From Nocardioides sp. URHA0020 (lineage in GTDB: Bacteria; Actinomycetota; Actinomycetes; Propionibacteriales; Nocardioidaceae), in assembly GCF_000620705.1 (NCBI RefSeq), contig NZ_KK211166.1:62001-126000 (forward strand): a stretch of DNA of 64,000 nt, read 5' to 3'. Positions 26,027 to 36,211 of this stretch are shown one piece after another. Positions within the stretch are counted from its first letter, which is position 1; each line of letters opens with the position of its first letter. A model generated the notes under the pieces. It was not told the DNA's origin and ran no database searches. It worked only from the letters and a program-made list of their open reading frames with translations. The translations under genes and the position numbers were made by a program.

Positions 26027-26698
26027 ATGCCGCAGACCGTGATCACCGTCCAGGGGACCTACGACGCCTTCCATCCGGCCGAGCGCGCGACCGTCACGGT
26101 GACGGTCGGCTTCGAGGGGCCGGAGCGGACCGCGGTCGTCACTCGCACCACCCAGGGCACGGCGGCGCTGGTCGCCGGCATCCGGGCCAAGCACGACCCG
26201 GCGCACGGTCCGGTCACCTGGCACGCGACCGACCGGATCCAGGTCTGGTCCAGCCGGCCGTTCAACAACAAGGGCGAGCAGCTGCCGCTGGTGCACCACG
26301 CCCAGACGACGACCCGCGCCAAGTTCCGCGACTTCGACGACCTGGCGCAGTGGGTCGAGCGCGCGGCCGTCCACCCCGGCGTACGCATCGACGGCGTCGA
26401 GTGGGCCCTCACCGCGCAGACCCAGCAGGGCGCGACCACGACCGCCCGCACCCGCGCCGTCGAGGAGGCCCGTGCGAAGGCGCACACGTACGCCGAGGCG
26501 CTCGGTCTGGGCGACCTGCGCTGCCTCGCCATCGCCGACCCGGGCATGCTCGGCGACAACACCTCCAGCACCTCCGGCGGCGGTCAGGCGACGTACTCCC
26601 GCGCCGCCAAGGCCGAGAGCGGCGGCGGCGGGCTCGCCTTCACCCCCGAGGACATCGCCGTCTCCGCCACGGTCGACGCCCGCTTCGAGGCGAGCTGA
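26027..26698 (+). CDS. SIMPL-domain (DUF541) protein
   Basis: 223 residues, with I-T-V-Q-G-T-Y near the start, A-E-R-A-T-V-T-V-T-V and the helix R-A-V-E-E-A-R-A-K-A-H-T-Y-A-E-A-L-G-L near 145-165, matching the SIMPL/DUF541 fold. Unlike many family members it has no signal peptide. Function not established. CACAAT lies seven bases before the ATG. A GGAG at 26021-26024 is too close (two bases) to the ATG to act well as a ribosome binding site, so a leaderless start is likely. Confidence 0.82.
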   Translation: MPQTVITVQGTYDAFHPAERATVTVTVGFEGPERTAVVTRTTQGTAALVAGIRAKHDPAHGPVTWHATDRIQVWSSRPFNNKGEQLPLVHHAQTTTRAKFRDFDDLAQWVERAAVHPGVRIDGVEWALTAQTQQGATTTARTRAVEEARAKAHTYAEALGLGDLRCLAIADPGMLGDNTSSTSGGGQATYSRAAKAESGGGGLAFTPEDIAVSATVDARFEAS

Positions 26699-26728
26699 CC
26701 GGGGTCGGGTCAGGCGGGGTCGCGCGGC

Positions 26729-29108
<2,380 letters not shown>

Positions 29109-29131
29109 GGCGGGTTCTCCTGAGAGTCGGG

Positions 29132-29143
29132 TTGAATGTTCAA
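29132..29143. promoter_or_regulatory. MarR operator site 1 (TTGAATGTTCAA)
   Basis: TTGAA-TG-TTCAA palindrome. An identical copy lies 33 bases further on, about three helical turns, between the divergent azoreductase and marR genes. Confidence 0.7.
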
Positions 29144-29164
29144 TGCGACGGTACGACGTCCGAG

Positions 29165-29176
29165 TTGAATGTTCAA
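29165..29176. promoter_or_regulatory. MarR operator site 2 (TTGAATGTTCAA)
   Basis: Exact repeat of site 1, including the preceding G. It lies ten bases before the marR -10 box (29186-29191). Confidence 0.7.
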
Positions 29177-29185
29177 GTCGCCCGG

Positions 29186-29191
29186 TATGCT
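29186..29191 (+). promoter_or_regulatory. Leaderless-type -10 box of marR
   Basis: TATGCT, six bases before the GTG at 29198. It supports that start over longer in-frame starts that would run through the operators. Confidence 0.5.
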
Positions 29192-29197
29192 GGCCAG

Positions 29198-29713
29198 GTG
29201 ACCGACCGACCCGCCCTCGACGACGCGCCCTGGCTCGACGAGGACCAGCTGCCCGAGTGGCGCGCCCTGGTCGGCCTGGTGATGACGCTCCCGGCTGCGC
29301 TCGACGCCCAGCTCAAGCGCGACTCCGGGCTCAACAGCTTCGAGTACCACGTGCTCGCGCAGCTCTCCGAGGCGCCGAGCTGCGCCGTGCCGATGAGCGA
29401 GCTCGCGACCCTGGCGCAGGGCTCCCGCTCGCGGCTGTCGCACGCGGTGTCCCGGCTCGAGGCGGCCGGCTGGGTCGAGCGGCGCGAGTGCACCGCCGCC
29501 GGGGTCCGCACCGCCGCCCACCTCACCGCCGCCGGTCAGCGCAAGCTGGAGGAGGCGGCGCCGGGTCACGTCCGGGAGGCCCGACGACTGGTCGTCGACG
29601 TCCTCACCCCCGAGCAGCTCAGCGTCCTGGGTGAGGCCGCGCGGGCGATCGTGGCGGCCGCCGACCCGGGCCTGGCCTGCCGAATGGCGACCGAGCCGGC
29701 CGAGCGCAGCTGA
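29198..29713 (+). CDS. MarR-family transcriptional regulator
   Basis: 171 residues. The winged helix region includes F-E-Y-H-V-L-A-Q-L, M-S-E-L-A-T-L-A, recognition helix S-R-S-R-L-S-H-A-V-S-R-L-E and the wing region. GTG at 29198 is chosen because of the -10 box and because earlier starts lie inside the operators. It is divergent from an azoreductase, the probable target. One Cys in A-P-S-C-A-V-P and another in R-E-C-T-A could sense thiol-reactive compounds, which is inference. The stop touches the convergent helicase stop. Confidence 0.9.
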   Translation: MTDRPALDDAPWLDEDQLPEWRALVGLVMTLPAALDAQLKRDSGLNSFEYHVLAQLSEAPSCAVPMSELATLAQGSRSRLSHAVSRLEAAGWVERRECTAAGVRTAAHLTAAGQRKLEEAAPGHVREARRLVVDVLTPEQLSVLGEAARAIVAAADPGLACRMATEPAERS

Positions 29714-31501
29714 TCAGGACGACTTGCGGGTCGCCCACTCGCGGATCCGGTTGATCCGCGCGTGCAGCTGCTCGGCCGTGGCCACCGCGGCCGCCGGTCC
29801 GCCGCACTCCTTGCGCAGCGCCGCGTGGGTGATGCCGTGCGGCTGCTGGGTGCGGTGGTGCCAGGCGGCCACCAGCCCGTTGAGCTCCCGGCGCAGGATC
29901 GCCAGCTGCTCGTGGGTCGTCACCTCGGTGACGGTGTCGGCCTCCGGCTTCGGGGCGGCCTTCTGCTTCTTGGCCCGGTCGCTCTGGCGCTGCTGGAGCA
30001 GCTCGCGCATCTGCCCCGGCTCGAGCAGCCCCGGGATCCCGAGGAAGTCCATCTCCTCCTCGGACCCGACGTGCACCTCGCCCGCGTGCCCGAACTCGCC
30101 ACCGTCGAAGAGCACCCGATCGAAGCGGGCCTCGGAGCCGAGTGCCTCGAAGGACATGTCGAGCTCGTCCGAGGCGCCCTCGCCGGCGTTCGCCTCCGCG
30201 AGGAGGTCGTTCTCGGCGGCGAAGATGTCGCCCTCGTCGGTGATCTTGCGGCGGAGCACGTGGTCGCGCTCGACCTCCATCTCGGAGGCGAAGCCCAGCA
30301 GCGACGGCACCGACGGCAGGAACACCGAGGCGGTCTCGCCCCGGGTCCGCGCCCGCACGAAGCGACCGACGGCCTGGGCGAAGAAGAGCGGGGTGGACGT
30401 ACGCGTGGCGTAGACGCCCACGGCGAGGCGCGGGACGTCGACGCCCTCGGAGACCATGCGGACGGCGACCATCCAGCGCCGGTCGCTGTCGGTGAACTCG
30501 GTGATCTTCTTCGACGACGCCTTCTCGTCCGAGAGCACGACGGTCGCCGGCTCACCGGTGATCTGGCGCAGGATCTTGGCGTACGCCCGGGCGTTGTCCT
30601 GGTCGGAGGCGATCACCAGACCGCCGGCGTCGGGCACGTGCCGGCGCACCTCGGTCAGCCGGCTGTCGGCCGCCGCGAGCACCGAGGGGATCCACGACCC
30701 GCTCGGGTCGAGCGCGGTGCGCAGCGCCTGGGCGGTCAGGTCCTTGGTCAGCGGCTCCCCCAGGCGCGCGGCGATCTCGTCGCCGGCGCGGGTGCGCCAC
30801 GTCATCTCGCCCGAGTAGGCCATGAAGAGCACGGGCCGGACGACGTGGTCGGCCAGGGCGTGCGCGTAGCCGTAGGTGTAGTCGGCCACCGAGCGCGGCA
30901 CTCCGTCGTTGCCGGGGGCGTAGGTCACGAACGGGATCGGGTTGATGTCCGAGCGGAACGGCGTACCGGTCAGGGCGAGCCGGCGGGCCGCGGGCTCGAA
31001 GGCCTCGCGCACGCCCTCGCCCCACGACAGCGCGTCGCCCGCGTGGTGGACCTCGTCGAGGATCACCAGGGTCTTGAAGCGCTCGGTGCGGATCCGCATG
31101 GCCAGCGGGTTGACCGCCACGCCGGCGTACGTCACGGCGATCCCGACGAAGTCCTGCGACGTCTTGCCCTTGCCGGCGGAGTACGTCGGGTCGATCGGGA
31201 TGCCGGCGCGGGCGGCCGCCTCGGACCACTGGAGCTTGAGGTGCTCGGTCGGCGCCACGACCGTGATCCGGTCGACGATCCTGCGGCCGAGGAGCTCGGC
31301 GGCGACCGACAGCGCGAAGGTCGTCTTGCCGGCGCCGGGGGTCGCGACCGCGAGGAAGTCGCGCGGACTGTCCTCGAAGTACTGCCGCATCGCCGCCGTC
31401 TGCCAGGCACGCAGCGAGGGCGCCGTCCCCCAGGCCGCACGCTCCGGCCAGGCCGGTGTGAGCGCGATGGGCAGGGAGTCGGCCTCGGGCCGACCCGTCA
31501 C
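29714..31501 (-). CDS. SF2 DEAD/DEAH-box helicase
   Basis: 595 residues. The first RecA domain has Walker A T-P-G-A-G-K-T-T at 54-61, D-E-V-H at 149-152 and L-T-G-T-P near 180. The second has V-R-M-V-S-E-G-V-D-V-P and motif VI Q-A-V-G-R-F-V-R-A. An acidic insert and a basic, coiled C-terminal region follow. The GTG at 31499-31501 overlaps the DUF3039 stop (GTGA). This type is common in actinobacteria and is thought to act in DNA repair or RNA metabolism, but its substrate is not established. Confidence 0.88.
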   Translation of the reverse strand: MTGRPEADSLPIALTPAWPERAAWGTAPSLRAWQTAAMRQYFEDSPRDFLAVATPGAGKTTFALSVAAELLGRRIVDRITVVAPTEHLKLQWSEAAARAGIPIDPTYSAGKGKTSQDFVGIAVTYAGVAVNPLAMRIRTERFKTLVILDEVHHAGDALSWGEGVREAFEPAARRLALTGTPFRSDINPIPFVTYAPGNDGVPRSVADYTYGYAHALADHVVRPVLFMAYSGEMTWRTRAGDEIAARLGEPLTKDLTAQALRTALDPSGSWIPSVLAAADSRLTEVRRHVPDAGGLVIASDQDNARAYAKILRQITGEPATVVLSDEKASSKKITEFTDSDRRWMVAVRMVSEGVDVPRLAVGVYATRTSTPLFFAQAVGRFVRARTRGETASVFLPSVPSLLGFASEMEVERDHVLRRKITDEGDIFAAENDLLAEANAGEGASDELDMSFEALGSEARFDRVLFDGGEFGHAGEVHVGSEEEMDFLGIPGLLEPGQMRELLQQRQSDRAKKQKAAPKPEADTVTEVTTHEQLAILRRELNGLVAAWHHRTQQPHGITHAALRKECGGPAAAVATAEQLHARINRIREWATRKSS

Positions 31502-31758
31502 TCCTGCGGGCCTGAGTCGTCGTTGAGATGCTCCCAGGCGTCCTTGCACTCGGGGCACACCGGGAACTTCTCCGGCGCCCGGCTGGGCACCCAGACCTTG
31601 CCGCACAGGGCCACGACGGGGGTGCCCATCACCATGGCCTCGGTGAGCTTGTCCTTCTCCACGTAGTGGGAGAACCGCTCGTGGTCGCCCTCGTCGGTCG
31701 GGACGGTCCGGCGGTCCTCGCGGACGTCGGTGTCTGTCGAGAAGCCGATCGTGGTCAC
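31498..31758 (-). CDS. DUF3039 small zinc-ribbon protein
   Basis: 86 residues. A His-containing helix (H-E-R-F-S-H-Y-V-E-K) is followed by A-L-C-G-K and C-P-E-C, which with the preceding F-P-V form a probable zinc ribbon. The family is actinobacterial and unstudied. It is translationally coupled to the SF2 helicase downstream, which suggests it is a helicase accessory factor. Start is GTG 31756-31758, seven bases after a TACAGT box. Confidence 0.85.
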   Translation of the reverse strand: MTTIGFSTDTDVREDRRTVPTDEGDHERFSHYVEKDKLTEAMVMGTPVVALCGKVWVPSRAPEKFPVCPECKDAWEHLNDDSGPQE

Positions 31759-31765
31759 GAGCCCT

Positions 31766-31771
31766 ACTGTA
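31766..31771 (-). promoter_or_regulatory. Leaderless-type -10 box of the DUF3039-helicase operon
   Basis: TACAGT on the minus strand, seven bases before the DUF3039 GTG. Confidence 0.48.
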
Positions 31772-31809
31772 ATCCAGCCGGCGGACAGGCCAAGCCGCCG
31801 CGGCCTGGG

Positions 31810-32367
31810 TCAGTTGAGCTCGGGGTCCGCGGGCCGGGTGGAGTGCCAGGCCAGCTCACCGGGTTGGCGGCGCAGCACCTCACGCCACAGGTCGGCGGTG
31901 TCGTCGGTGAACGCGTCCCAGGCCTCCCCCGGTACGACGTACCAGCTGCCCTCCTCGATCTCGGCGTCGAGCTGCTCGACACCCCAGCCGGCGTACCCCG
32001 CGAAGATCCGCAGCCCGGCGAGGCTGCCCTCGAGCAGCTCGACGGGGGCATCCAGGTCGACCAGGCCGAGTCGGCCATCGACCGGCCGGAAGCCCACCGG
32101 CACGTCGTCGGCGTCGCGCAGCAGCGCGACGGCGAGCGCGCCCTCGGCGCCGACCGGGCCGCCCTGGAAGAGCACGTCGGGCTCGGCCACGACGCTCGCC
32201 CACCCGTCGAGCACGGCGTCGACGGGCACGCCCGACGGGCGGTTGAGCACCACGCCCAGGGCACCGTTGTCGTCGACGTCGAGCAGGAGCACGACGGACT
32301 CGGCGAAGTTGGGGTCCACCAGCGCAGGGGTCGCCACCAGCAGCATCCCGGCGACCGGTCGACTCAT
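31810..32367 (-). CDS. YqgE/AlgH family protein (UPF0301)
   Basis: 185 residues. P-x-F-x-x-S-V-V-L-L near residues 19-28, G-A-L-G-V-V-L-N-R-P, F-Q-G-G-P-V and F-A-G-Y-A-G-W-G are the family signatures. Function unknown in actinobacteria. It stands alone, with the TetR-linked 153-residue gene ending 14 bases upstream. Confidence 0.9.
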   Translation of the reverse strand: MSRPVAGMLLVATPALVDPNFAESVVLLLDVDDNGALGVVLNRPSGVPVDAVLDGWASVVAEPDVLFQGGPVGAEGALAVALLRDADDVPVGFRPVDGRLGLVDLDAPVELLEGSLAGLRIFAGYAGWGVEQLDAEIEEGSWYVVPGEAWDAFTDDTADLWREVLRRQPGELAWHSTRPADPELN

Positions 32368-32381
32368 GCCCCCATCATCGC

Positions 32382-32843
32382 TCAGGCGGCGGCGGCCGCA
32401 CCGCGGGCCCGCTCCTCGATCTCGGCGCCGACCCGCTCGGCGGCGGCACCCGGGGTGCTGATGCGGCCCGCCGACAGCGCGAGCAGGGCGTGCTCCTTGG
32501 CCATCGACTTCTGCATCACCGCGGCGATGTCGGGGGTGCTGGGGCTGGACCGTTCGCGGTCCAGGATCGCGCGAACCCCCGGCAGCTCGTGGGCGGCCGT
32601 GCGCCAGGCGGCGACGACGGCGTCCTCGAGCTCGAGGGGCTGGGCCAGCAGCTCACGCTCGATGCGGCCGGCCAGGCGGGTGTGCCAGCGCAGCTGCAGG
32701 GCCCCGAGCAGGCTGACCTCGTCGCCGAACGTCTCGGCGACGCCGGGCAGGTCGAGCGGCAGACGACCGTCGCGACGACGGTCGGCGCTGGCGATGACGT
32801 CACGGAGGACCTCTCCGCGGCGGTGGAAGGACGTCCAGGTCAT
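32382..32843 (-). CDS. Conserved protein of unknown function next to TetR operators
   Basis: 153 residues, mainly helical, with no signal or membrane segment. Notable stretches are S-F-H-R-R-G-E-V-L-R-D-V-I, L-G-A-L-Q-L-R-W-H-T-R-L-A-G-R-I-E and A-W-R-T-A-A-H-E-L-P-G-V. No motif gives a function. The ATG at 32841-32843 faces the TetR gene across a 153-base region with several TetR-type palindromes, so it is the most likely target of that regulator. The tail ends in Ala repeats. Confidence 0.72.
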   Translation of the reverse strand: MTWTSFHRRGEVLRDVIASADRRRDGRLPLDLPGVAETFGDEVSLLGALQLRWHTRLAGRIERELLAQPLELEDAVVAAWRTAAHELPGVRAILDRERSSPSTPDIAAVMQKSMAKEHALLALSAGRISTPGAAAERVGAEIEERARGAAAAA

Positions 32844-32888
32844 GGGTGTCCGCTCCTTCGGGATCGTGGCGGCGTCCCGGACGGGACA

Positions 32889-32899
32889 TACCGATGGTA
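32889..32899. promoter_or_regulatory. TetR operator-like site A
   Basis: TACC-GAT-GGTA, the first of three symmetrical copies of a TACCGAnGGTA motif upstream of the divergent pair. A half site in opposite orientation (ACGGTATG) lies at 32907-32914. Confidence 0.6.
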
Positions 32900-32920
32900 C
32901 GTACTCACGGTATGGAACCA

Positions 32921-32931
32921 TACCGACGGTA
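32921..32931. promoter_or_regulatory. TetR operator-like site B
   Basis: TACCG-A-CGGTA palindrome within CATACCGACGGTACG. Site A has the same 15 bases with one substitution. Starts are 32 bases apart. Confidence 0.62.
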
Positions 32932-32964
32932 CGCAACCGGGCCCGCGGGTGATCCGGGTCACGC

Positions 32965-32981
32965 ATACCGACGGTCGGTAT
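32965..32981. promoter_or_regulatory. TetR operator-like site C
   Basis: ATACCGAC-G-GTCGGTAT, a perfect 17-base palindrome immediately before the tetR -10 region (TAGGCT at 32982-32987). The best-conserved member of the cluster. Confidence 0.72.
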
Positions 32982-32996
32982 TAGGCTCCGGTGACC

Positions 32997-33701
32997 ATGA
33001 GCAAGTCCTCGGTCTCCAAGCTCGTGCCCCGGGTCCCCGGCGTGCCCGGGTCCAGCCGCCGCCAGCAGTACTCCGCCTCGACCAAGCGCGCCCTCGTGGA
33101 CGTCGCCGAGGGGCTGTTCACCGAGAACGGGTACGCCGCGACCTCGCTCGACTCGATCGTGGCGGGGGCCGACGTCACCAAGGGCGCGCTCTACCACCAC
33201 TTCAGCGGCAAGCAGGCGCTCTTCGAGTCCGTCTTCGAGCGGGTCGAGGACGACGCCGCCCGGGCGATCCAGAAGGCGCTCAAGGGCCACCGCGACCCCT
33301 GGGAGAAGGCCACGGCCGGGCTGCGGGCGTTCCTGTCGGTCGTGCAGGAGCCCCGCTACCGGCGCATCGTCATCCAGGAGGGTCCGGCGGTGCTCGGCTA
33401 CGAGCGCTACCGCGAGCAGGAGGAGCGCTCCACCTTCGCCAACGTCGTCGAGATCGTGCGCGCGGTCCTCAACGCCGGCCAGTGGGAGCTCGACGAGGAC
33501 CTGCTCCAGACCTTCGCCCGGATCTTCTTCGGGGCGATGTCGTCGGCGGGCGAGTCGGTCTCGAGCGCGCCCGACCCGATCGTGGCCGCGACCAACGTCG
33601 AGACCGCGATCAGCTTCATCCTCTCGGGCTTCCGCGCGCTCGCCGAGAGCGGCGTCTCGCTGCCGGCCGGCGAGGTCGCGGACCAGGCCGACCCGGCCTG
33701 A
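32997..33701 (+). CDS. TetR-family transcriptional regulator
   Basis: 234 residues. A basic N-terminal tail precedes the TetR DNA-binding domain at about 28-75 (A-L-V-D-V-A-E-G-L-F, G-Y-A-A-T-S-L-D-S-I, G-A-D-V-T-K-G-A-L-Y-H-H-F). The ligand domain is all-helical and unrecognised. An ATG at 32997 and a GTG at 32991 are both possible; the ATG fits the distance from TAGGCT better. The stop touches the convergent DUF3048 stop with no gap. Confidence 0.92.
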   Translation: MSKSSVSKLVPRVPGVPGSSRRQQYSASTKRALVDVAEGLFTENGYAATSLDSIVAGADVTKGALYHHFSGKQALFESVFERVEDDAARAIQKALKGHRDPWEKATAGLRAFLSVVQEPRYRRIVIQEGPAVLGYERYREQEERSTFANVVEIVRAVLNAGQWELDEDLLQTFARIFFGAMSSAGESVSSAPDPIVAATNVETAISFILSGFRALAESGVSLPAGEVADQADPA

Positions 33702-34718
33702 CTACCGCTTGGTGAAGGTGACGTCCCCGGTCGCGGACGGCACCAGCTCGACCCAGGTGTGGCCCGCGGGCACGGTGAGCGGGCCGGCCTGCGTCGACAG
33801 CTGGATCGGGGCACCGAGGGAGGTCTTGCTCCAGCTGCCGCGGACCAGCTTGCCGTCGTGGAAGACCAGCGCCCGGCCGCGGCCCTTGAACTTGGTCTCC
33901 GGCACCGGGTTGTTGGCCGGGTCGAGGTAGCCGGCGTCGCCGACCTTGACCCGCAGCACCAGGACGGTGTCGGCCGGGAAGTGGTCCCCGTCGGCGGCGA
34001 ACGTGTTCTCGTTGACGTAGCCCTTGCCGTCGTAGGTCCAGTTCGTGGTGTGCCCCGGGCCGAAGCTGGCCGCGATCTTGACGGCCGGCTGGCCGGCCGG
34101 GAAGTCCTTCTCCTCGCCCCACGGCAGGTAGTCGGCCGGCCGCGCGGCCTCCGTCTTCGCGGAGTCGGCGATCGTGGTCAGGTCGGCGAAGACGTTGTAC
34201 GGCGCGCTCCGGCTGGTGTCGCGCGAGATGCCGTCAGCACCCTCCTGGAAGAACTGGATTCCGGCGTTCTTGATGCGGGCGATGGTGAAGCTCGCCGCAC
34301 CGCTGGTGACCACGGAGGCCTTGACCGGCGAGACGATGCCGATGTCGCTGGCGCGCATCGAGCGGACCGGGCCGACCTTGGTCGGGAGCTCGGAGTAGAA
34401 GAAGGCCGCGAGGCGGGTCAGCCCACCCTCGACCAGCTCCTCCACGACCAGGTCGGCACCGCCGAGGCCCAGCTGCGGGGCGCTGGCGTCGGTGTTGTCG
34501 ATCTTGGTGACCAGGACGGGGTGCGTCTTCGCGGGGTCCTCGTCGCCGGTCACCGGCAGGCCGGTGAGGGGCCAGGTCGCCGCGATCTCCTCGCTGCCGG
34601 CGACCTGCTGCGAGGCCGGCTTCTTGTCGCCGGAGGAGGAGTCGTCTCCCCCGCCACAGCCGACGAGCAGCAGGCTCGCGACGGCAATCAGGGCGGTGGT
34701 CAGCTGGACACGACGCAC
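33702..34718 (-). CDS. DUF3048 lipoprotein
   Basis: 338 residues. The signal ends in L-L-L-V-G-C with lipid-modified Cys21, followed by an acidic, Ser-rich linker. The DUF3048 domain shows V-L-V-T-K-I-D-N, G-L-T-R-L-A-A-F-F, G-P-V-R-S-M-R-A-S-D and W-S-K. The family is found in Gram-positive bacteria, and the Bacillus member YerB is a lipoprotein without assigned function. GTG at 34716-34718 gives the lipoprotein signal. Probably on the outer face of the membrane. Confidence 0.88.
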   Translation of the reverse strand: MRRVQLTTALIAVASLLLVGCGGGDDSSSGDKKPASQQVAGSEEIAATWPLTGLPVTGDEDPAKTHPVLVTKIDNTDASAPQLGLGGADLVVEELVEGGLTRLAAFFYSELPTKVGPVRSMRASDIGIVSPVKASVVTSGAASFTIARIKNAGIQFFQEGADGISRDTSRSAPYNVFADLTTIADSAKTEAARPADYLPWGEEKDFPAGQPAVKIAASFGPGHTTNWTYDGKGYVNENTFAADGDHFPADTVLVLRVKVGDAGYLDPANNPVPETKFKGRGRALVFHDGKLVRGSWSKTSLGAPIQLSTQAGPLTVPAGHTWVELVPSATGDVTFTKR

Positions 34719-34862
34719 AGTGCGCTCCGTTCGGGGTGGTTCCGGGGTCTGATCGATCTCAGTGTGCAGGCGCGGCGCTACCGCCACGGGGAGGCGCGCT
34801 CGCGCCACGACATGGCTCTCGACACGCCCGACGCGGCCTGGGCCGCTCGGCCGGGCGGCTGG

Positions 34863-35630
34863 CTAGCCGAGCTTGGCGCCACCGTCGACGTACAGCGTCT
34901 GACCGGTGACGTACGACGCCTCGTCGCTGCACAGGAAGGCGGCTGCGGCCGCGATGTCCTCGGGGTAGCCGACGCGGCGGACCGGGTTGACCTGGGCGGC
35001 GGCGGCGCGGAAGTCCTCGACGCTCACGCCCAGCCGAGCGGCGGTCGCGTCGGTCATCTCGGTGGCGATGAAGCCGGGCGCGATCGCGTTGGCGTTGATG
35101 CCGAACGGGCCGAGCTCGATGCCGAGGGTGCGCGTCAGGCCCTGGATGCCCATCTTGGCGGCGGAGTAGTTGGCCTGACCACGGTTGCCGAGCGCGGAGA
35201 CGCTCGAGAGGTTGAGGATCTTGCCGTACTTCTGGGCGACGAAGTGGCGCTGCGCGGCGCGGGTCATCACGAAGGCACCACGCAGGTGGACGTTGACGAC
35301 CAGGTCCCAGTCGTCGTCGGTCATCTTGAAGAGCAGGTTGTCGCGGGTGACACCGGCGTTGTTGACGAGGATGTGGATGCCACCGAGCTCCGCGACGACC
35401 CGCTCCACGGCGGCCTCGGCCGACTCGGTGCTCGCGACGTCCGCGCCGATGCCGATGGCCCTGGCGCCGTCGACCAGCGGGAGCCTGGCGGCCGCCTCGG
35501 CCGCGCTGGCCTCGTCGAGGTCGAGGATCGCGACGGACGCGCCCTCCTCGGCGAACCGGGTGGCGGTGCCGAAGCCGATGCCTCGTGCCGCGCCGGTGAT
35601 CACGGCGACCCGTCCGTCAAAGCGACCCAT
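34863..35630 (-). CDS. fabG: 3-oxoacyl-ACP reductase (FabG-like SDR)
   Basis: 255-residue short-chain dehydrogenase. Cofactor loop T-G-A-A-R-G-I-G at 12-19, N-N-A-G at 90-93 and the catalytic Ser142, Tyr155 and Lys159 are all present. The C-terminal E-A-S-Y-V-T-G-Q-T-L-Y-V-D-G-G is typical. It reduces a 3-ketoacyl group, probably in fatty acid synthesis. It stands alone, so it may be one of several FabG paralogs. Confidence 0.92.
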   Translation of the reverse strand: MGRFDGRVAVITGAARGIGFGTATRFAEEGASVAILDLDEASAAEAAARLPLVDGARAIGIGADVASTESAEAAVERVVAELGGIHILVNNAGVTRDNLLFKMTDDDWDLVVNVHLRGAFVMTRAAQRHFVAQKYGKILNLSSVSALGNRGQANYSAAKMGIQGLTRTLGIELGPFGINANAIAPGFIATEMTDATAARLGVSVEDFRAAAAQVNPVRRVGYPEDIAAAAAFLCSDEASYVTGQTLYVDGGAKLG

Positions 35631-35784
35631 CGCTGCTGCTCCTGCCTGTCGGTGTCACTGTCGGTGCCCCACCCTAGGCGGACCGACGTGCGGCCGCCTC
35701 AGCGGCGCACCTTCGCGGTGGCGGCGCTCCGCGAACGAGTCGCTCACCGGTGGCCGTGCTGGATCACCACCGCGCCCGCCGCGG

Positions 35785-36198
35785 TCAGGCGAGGACGGCG
35801 CGCAGACGGGCGGCGTACTGCGCGGACTCCCCCTCGGCGTACGACGTGCGCGGCCAGAAGAACCCGCGGAGCCCGTCGCCCTTGGTGCGGGGCACGACGT
35901 GCAGGTGCAGGTGCGCGACGGACTGGCTGACCACGTTGTTCATCGCCACGAAGCTGCCCTGCGCCTCGAGCCCGTCCACCACCGCGCTCGCGAGCCGCTG
36001 CGCAGCGGCCAGGAACGGGTCGCGCAGCGCCGCCGGCAGGTCCGGCAGCGTCACGACGTGCTCACGCGGCACCAGCAGCACGTGACCCTTGAAGACGGGA
36101 CGACGGTCGAGGAAGGCCACCACGTCGTCGTCGGAGAGCACGAAGTCGGCGTCGAGCTCGCCGGCGATGATCGAGCAGAAGACGCAGGCGGCACTCAT
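35785..36198 (-). CDS. HIT-family hydrolase
   Basis: 137 residues. The histidine triad H-L-H-L-H-V-V begins at His96 with the nucleophile at His98 by family alignment; Cys5 and Cys8 with further residues form the usual zinc site of Hint-like proteins. It hydrolyses nucleoside phosphoramidates or adenylates. ATG at 36196-36198 lies seven bases after TAGCGT, which overlaps the stop of the M15 peptidase gene. Confidence 0.92.
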   Translation of the reverse strand: MSAACVFCSIIAGELDADFVLSDDDVVAFLDRRPVFKGHVLLVPREHVVTLPDLPAALRDPFLAAAQRLASAVVDGLEAQGSFVAMNNVVSQSVAHLHLHVVPRTKGDGLRGFFWPRTSYAEGESAQYAARLRAVLA

Positions 36199-36205
36199 GC
36201 CGGCA

Positions 36206-36211
36206 ACGCTA
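36206..36211 (-). promoter_or_regulatory. Leaderless-type -10 box of the HIT gene
   Basis: TAGCGT on the minus strand, seven bases before the HIT ATG. Its TAG is also the stop codon of the upstream M15 peptidase gene (36209-36211). Confidence 0.45.
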
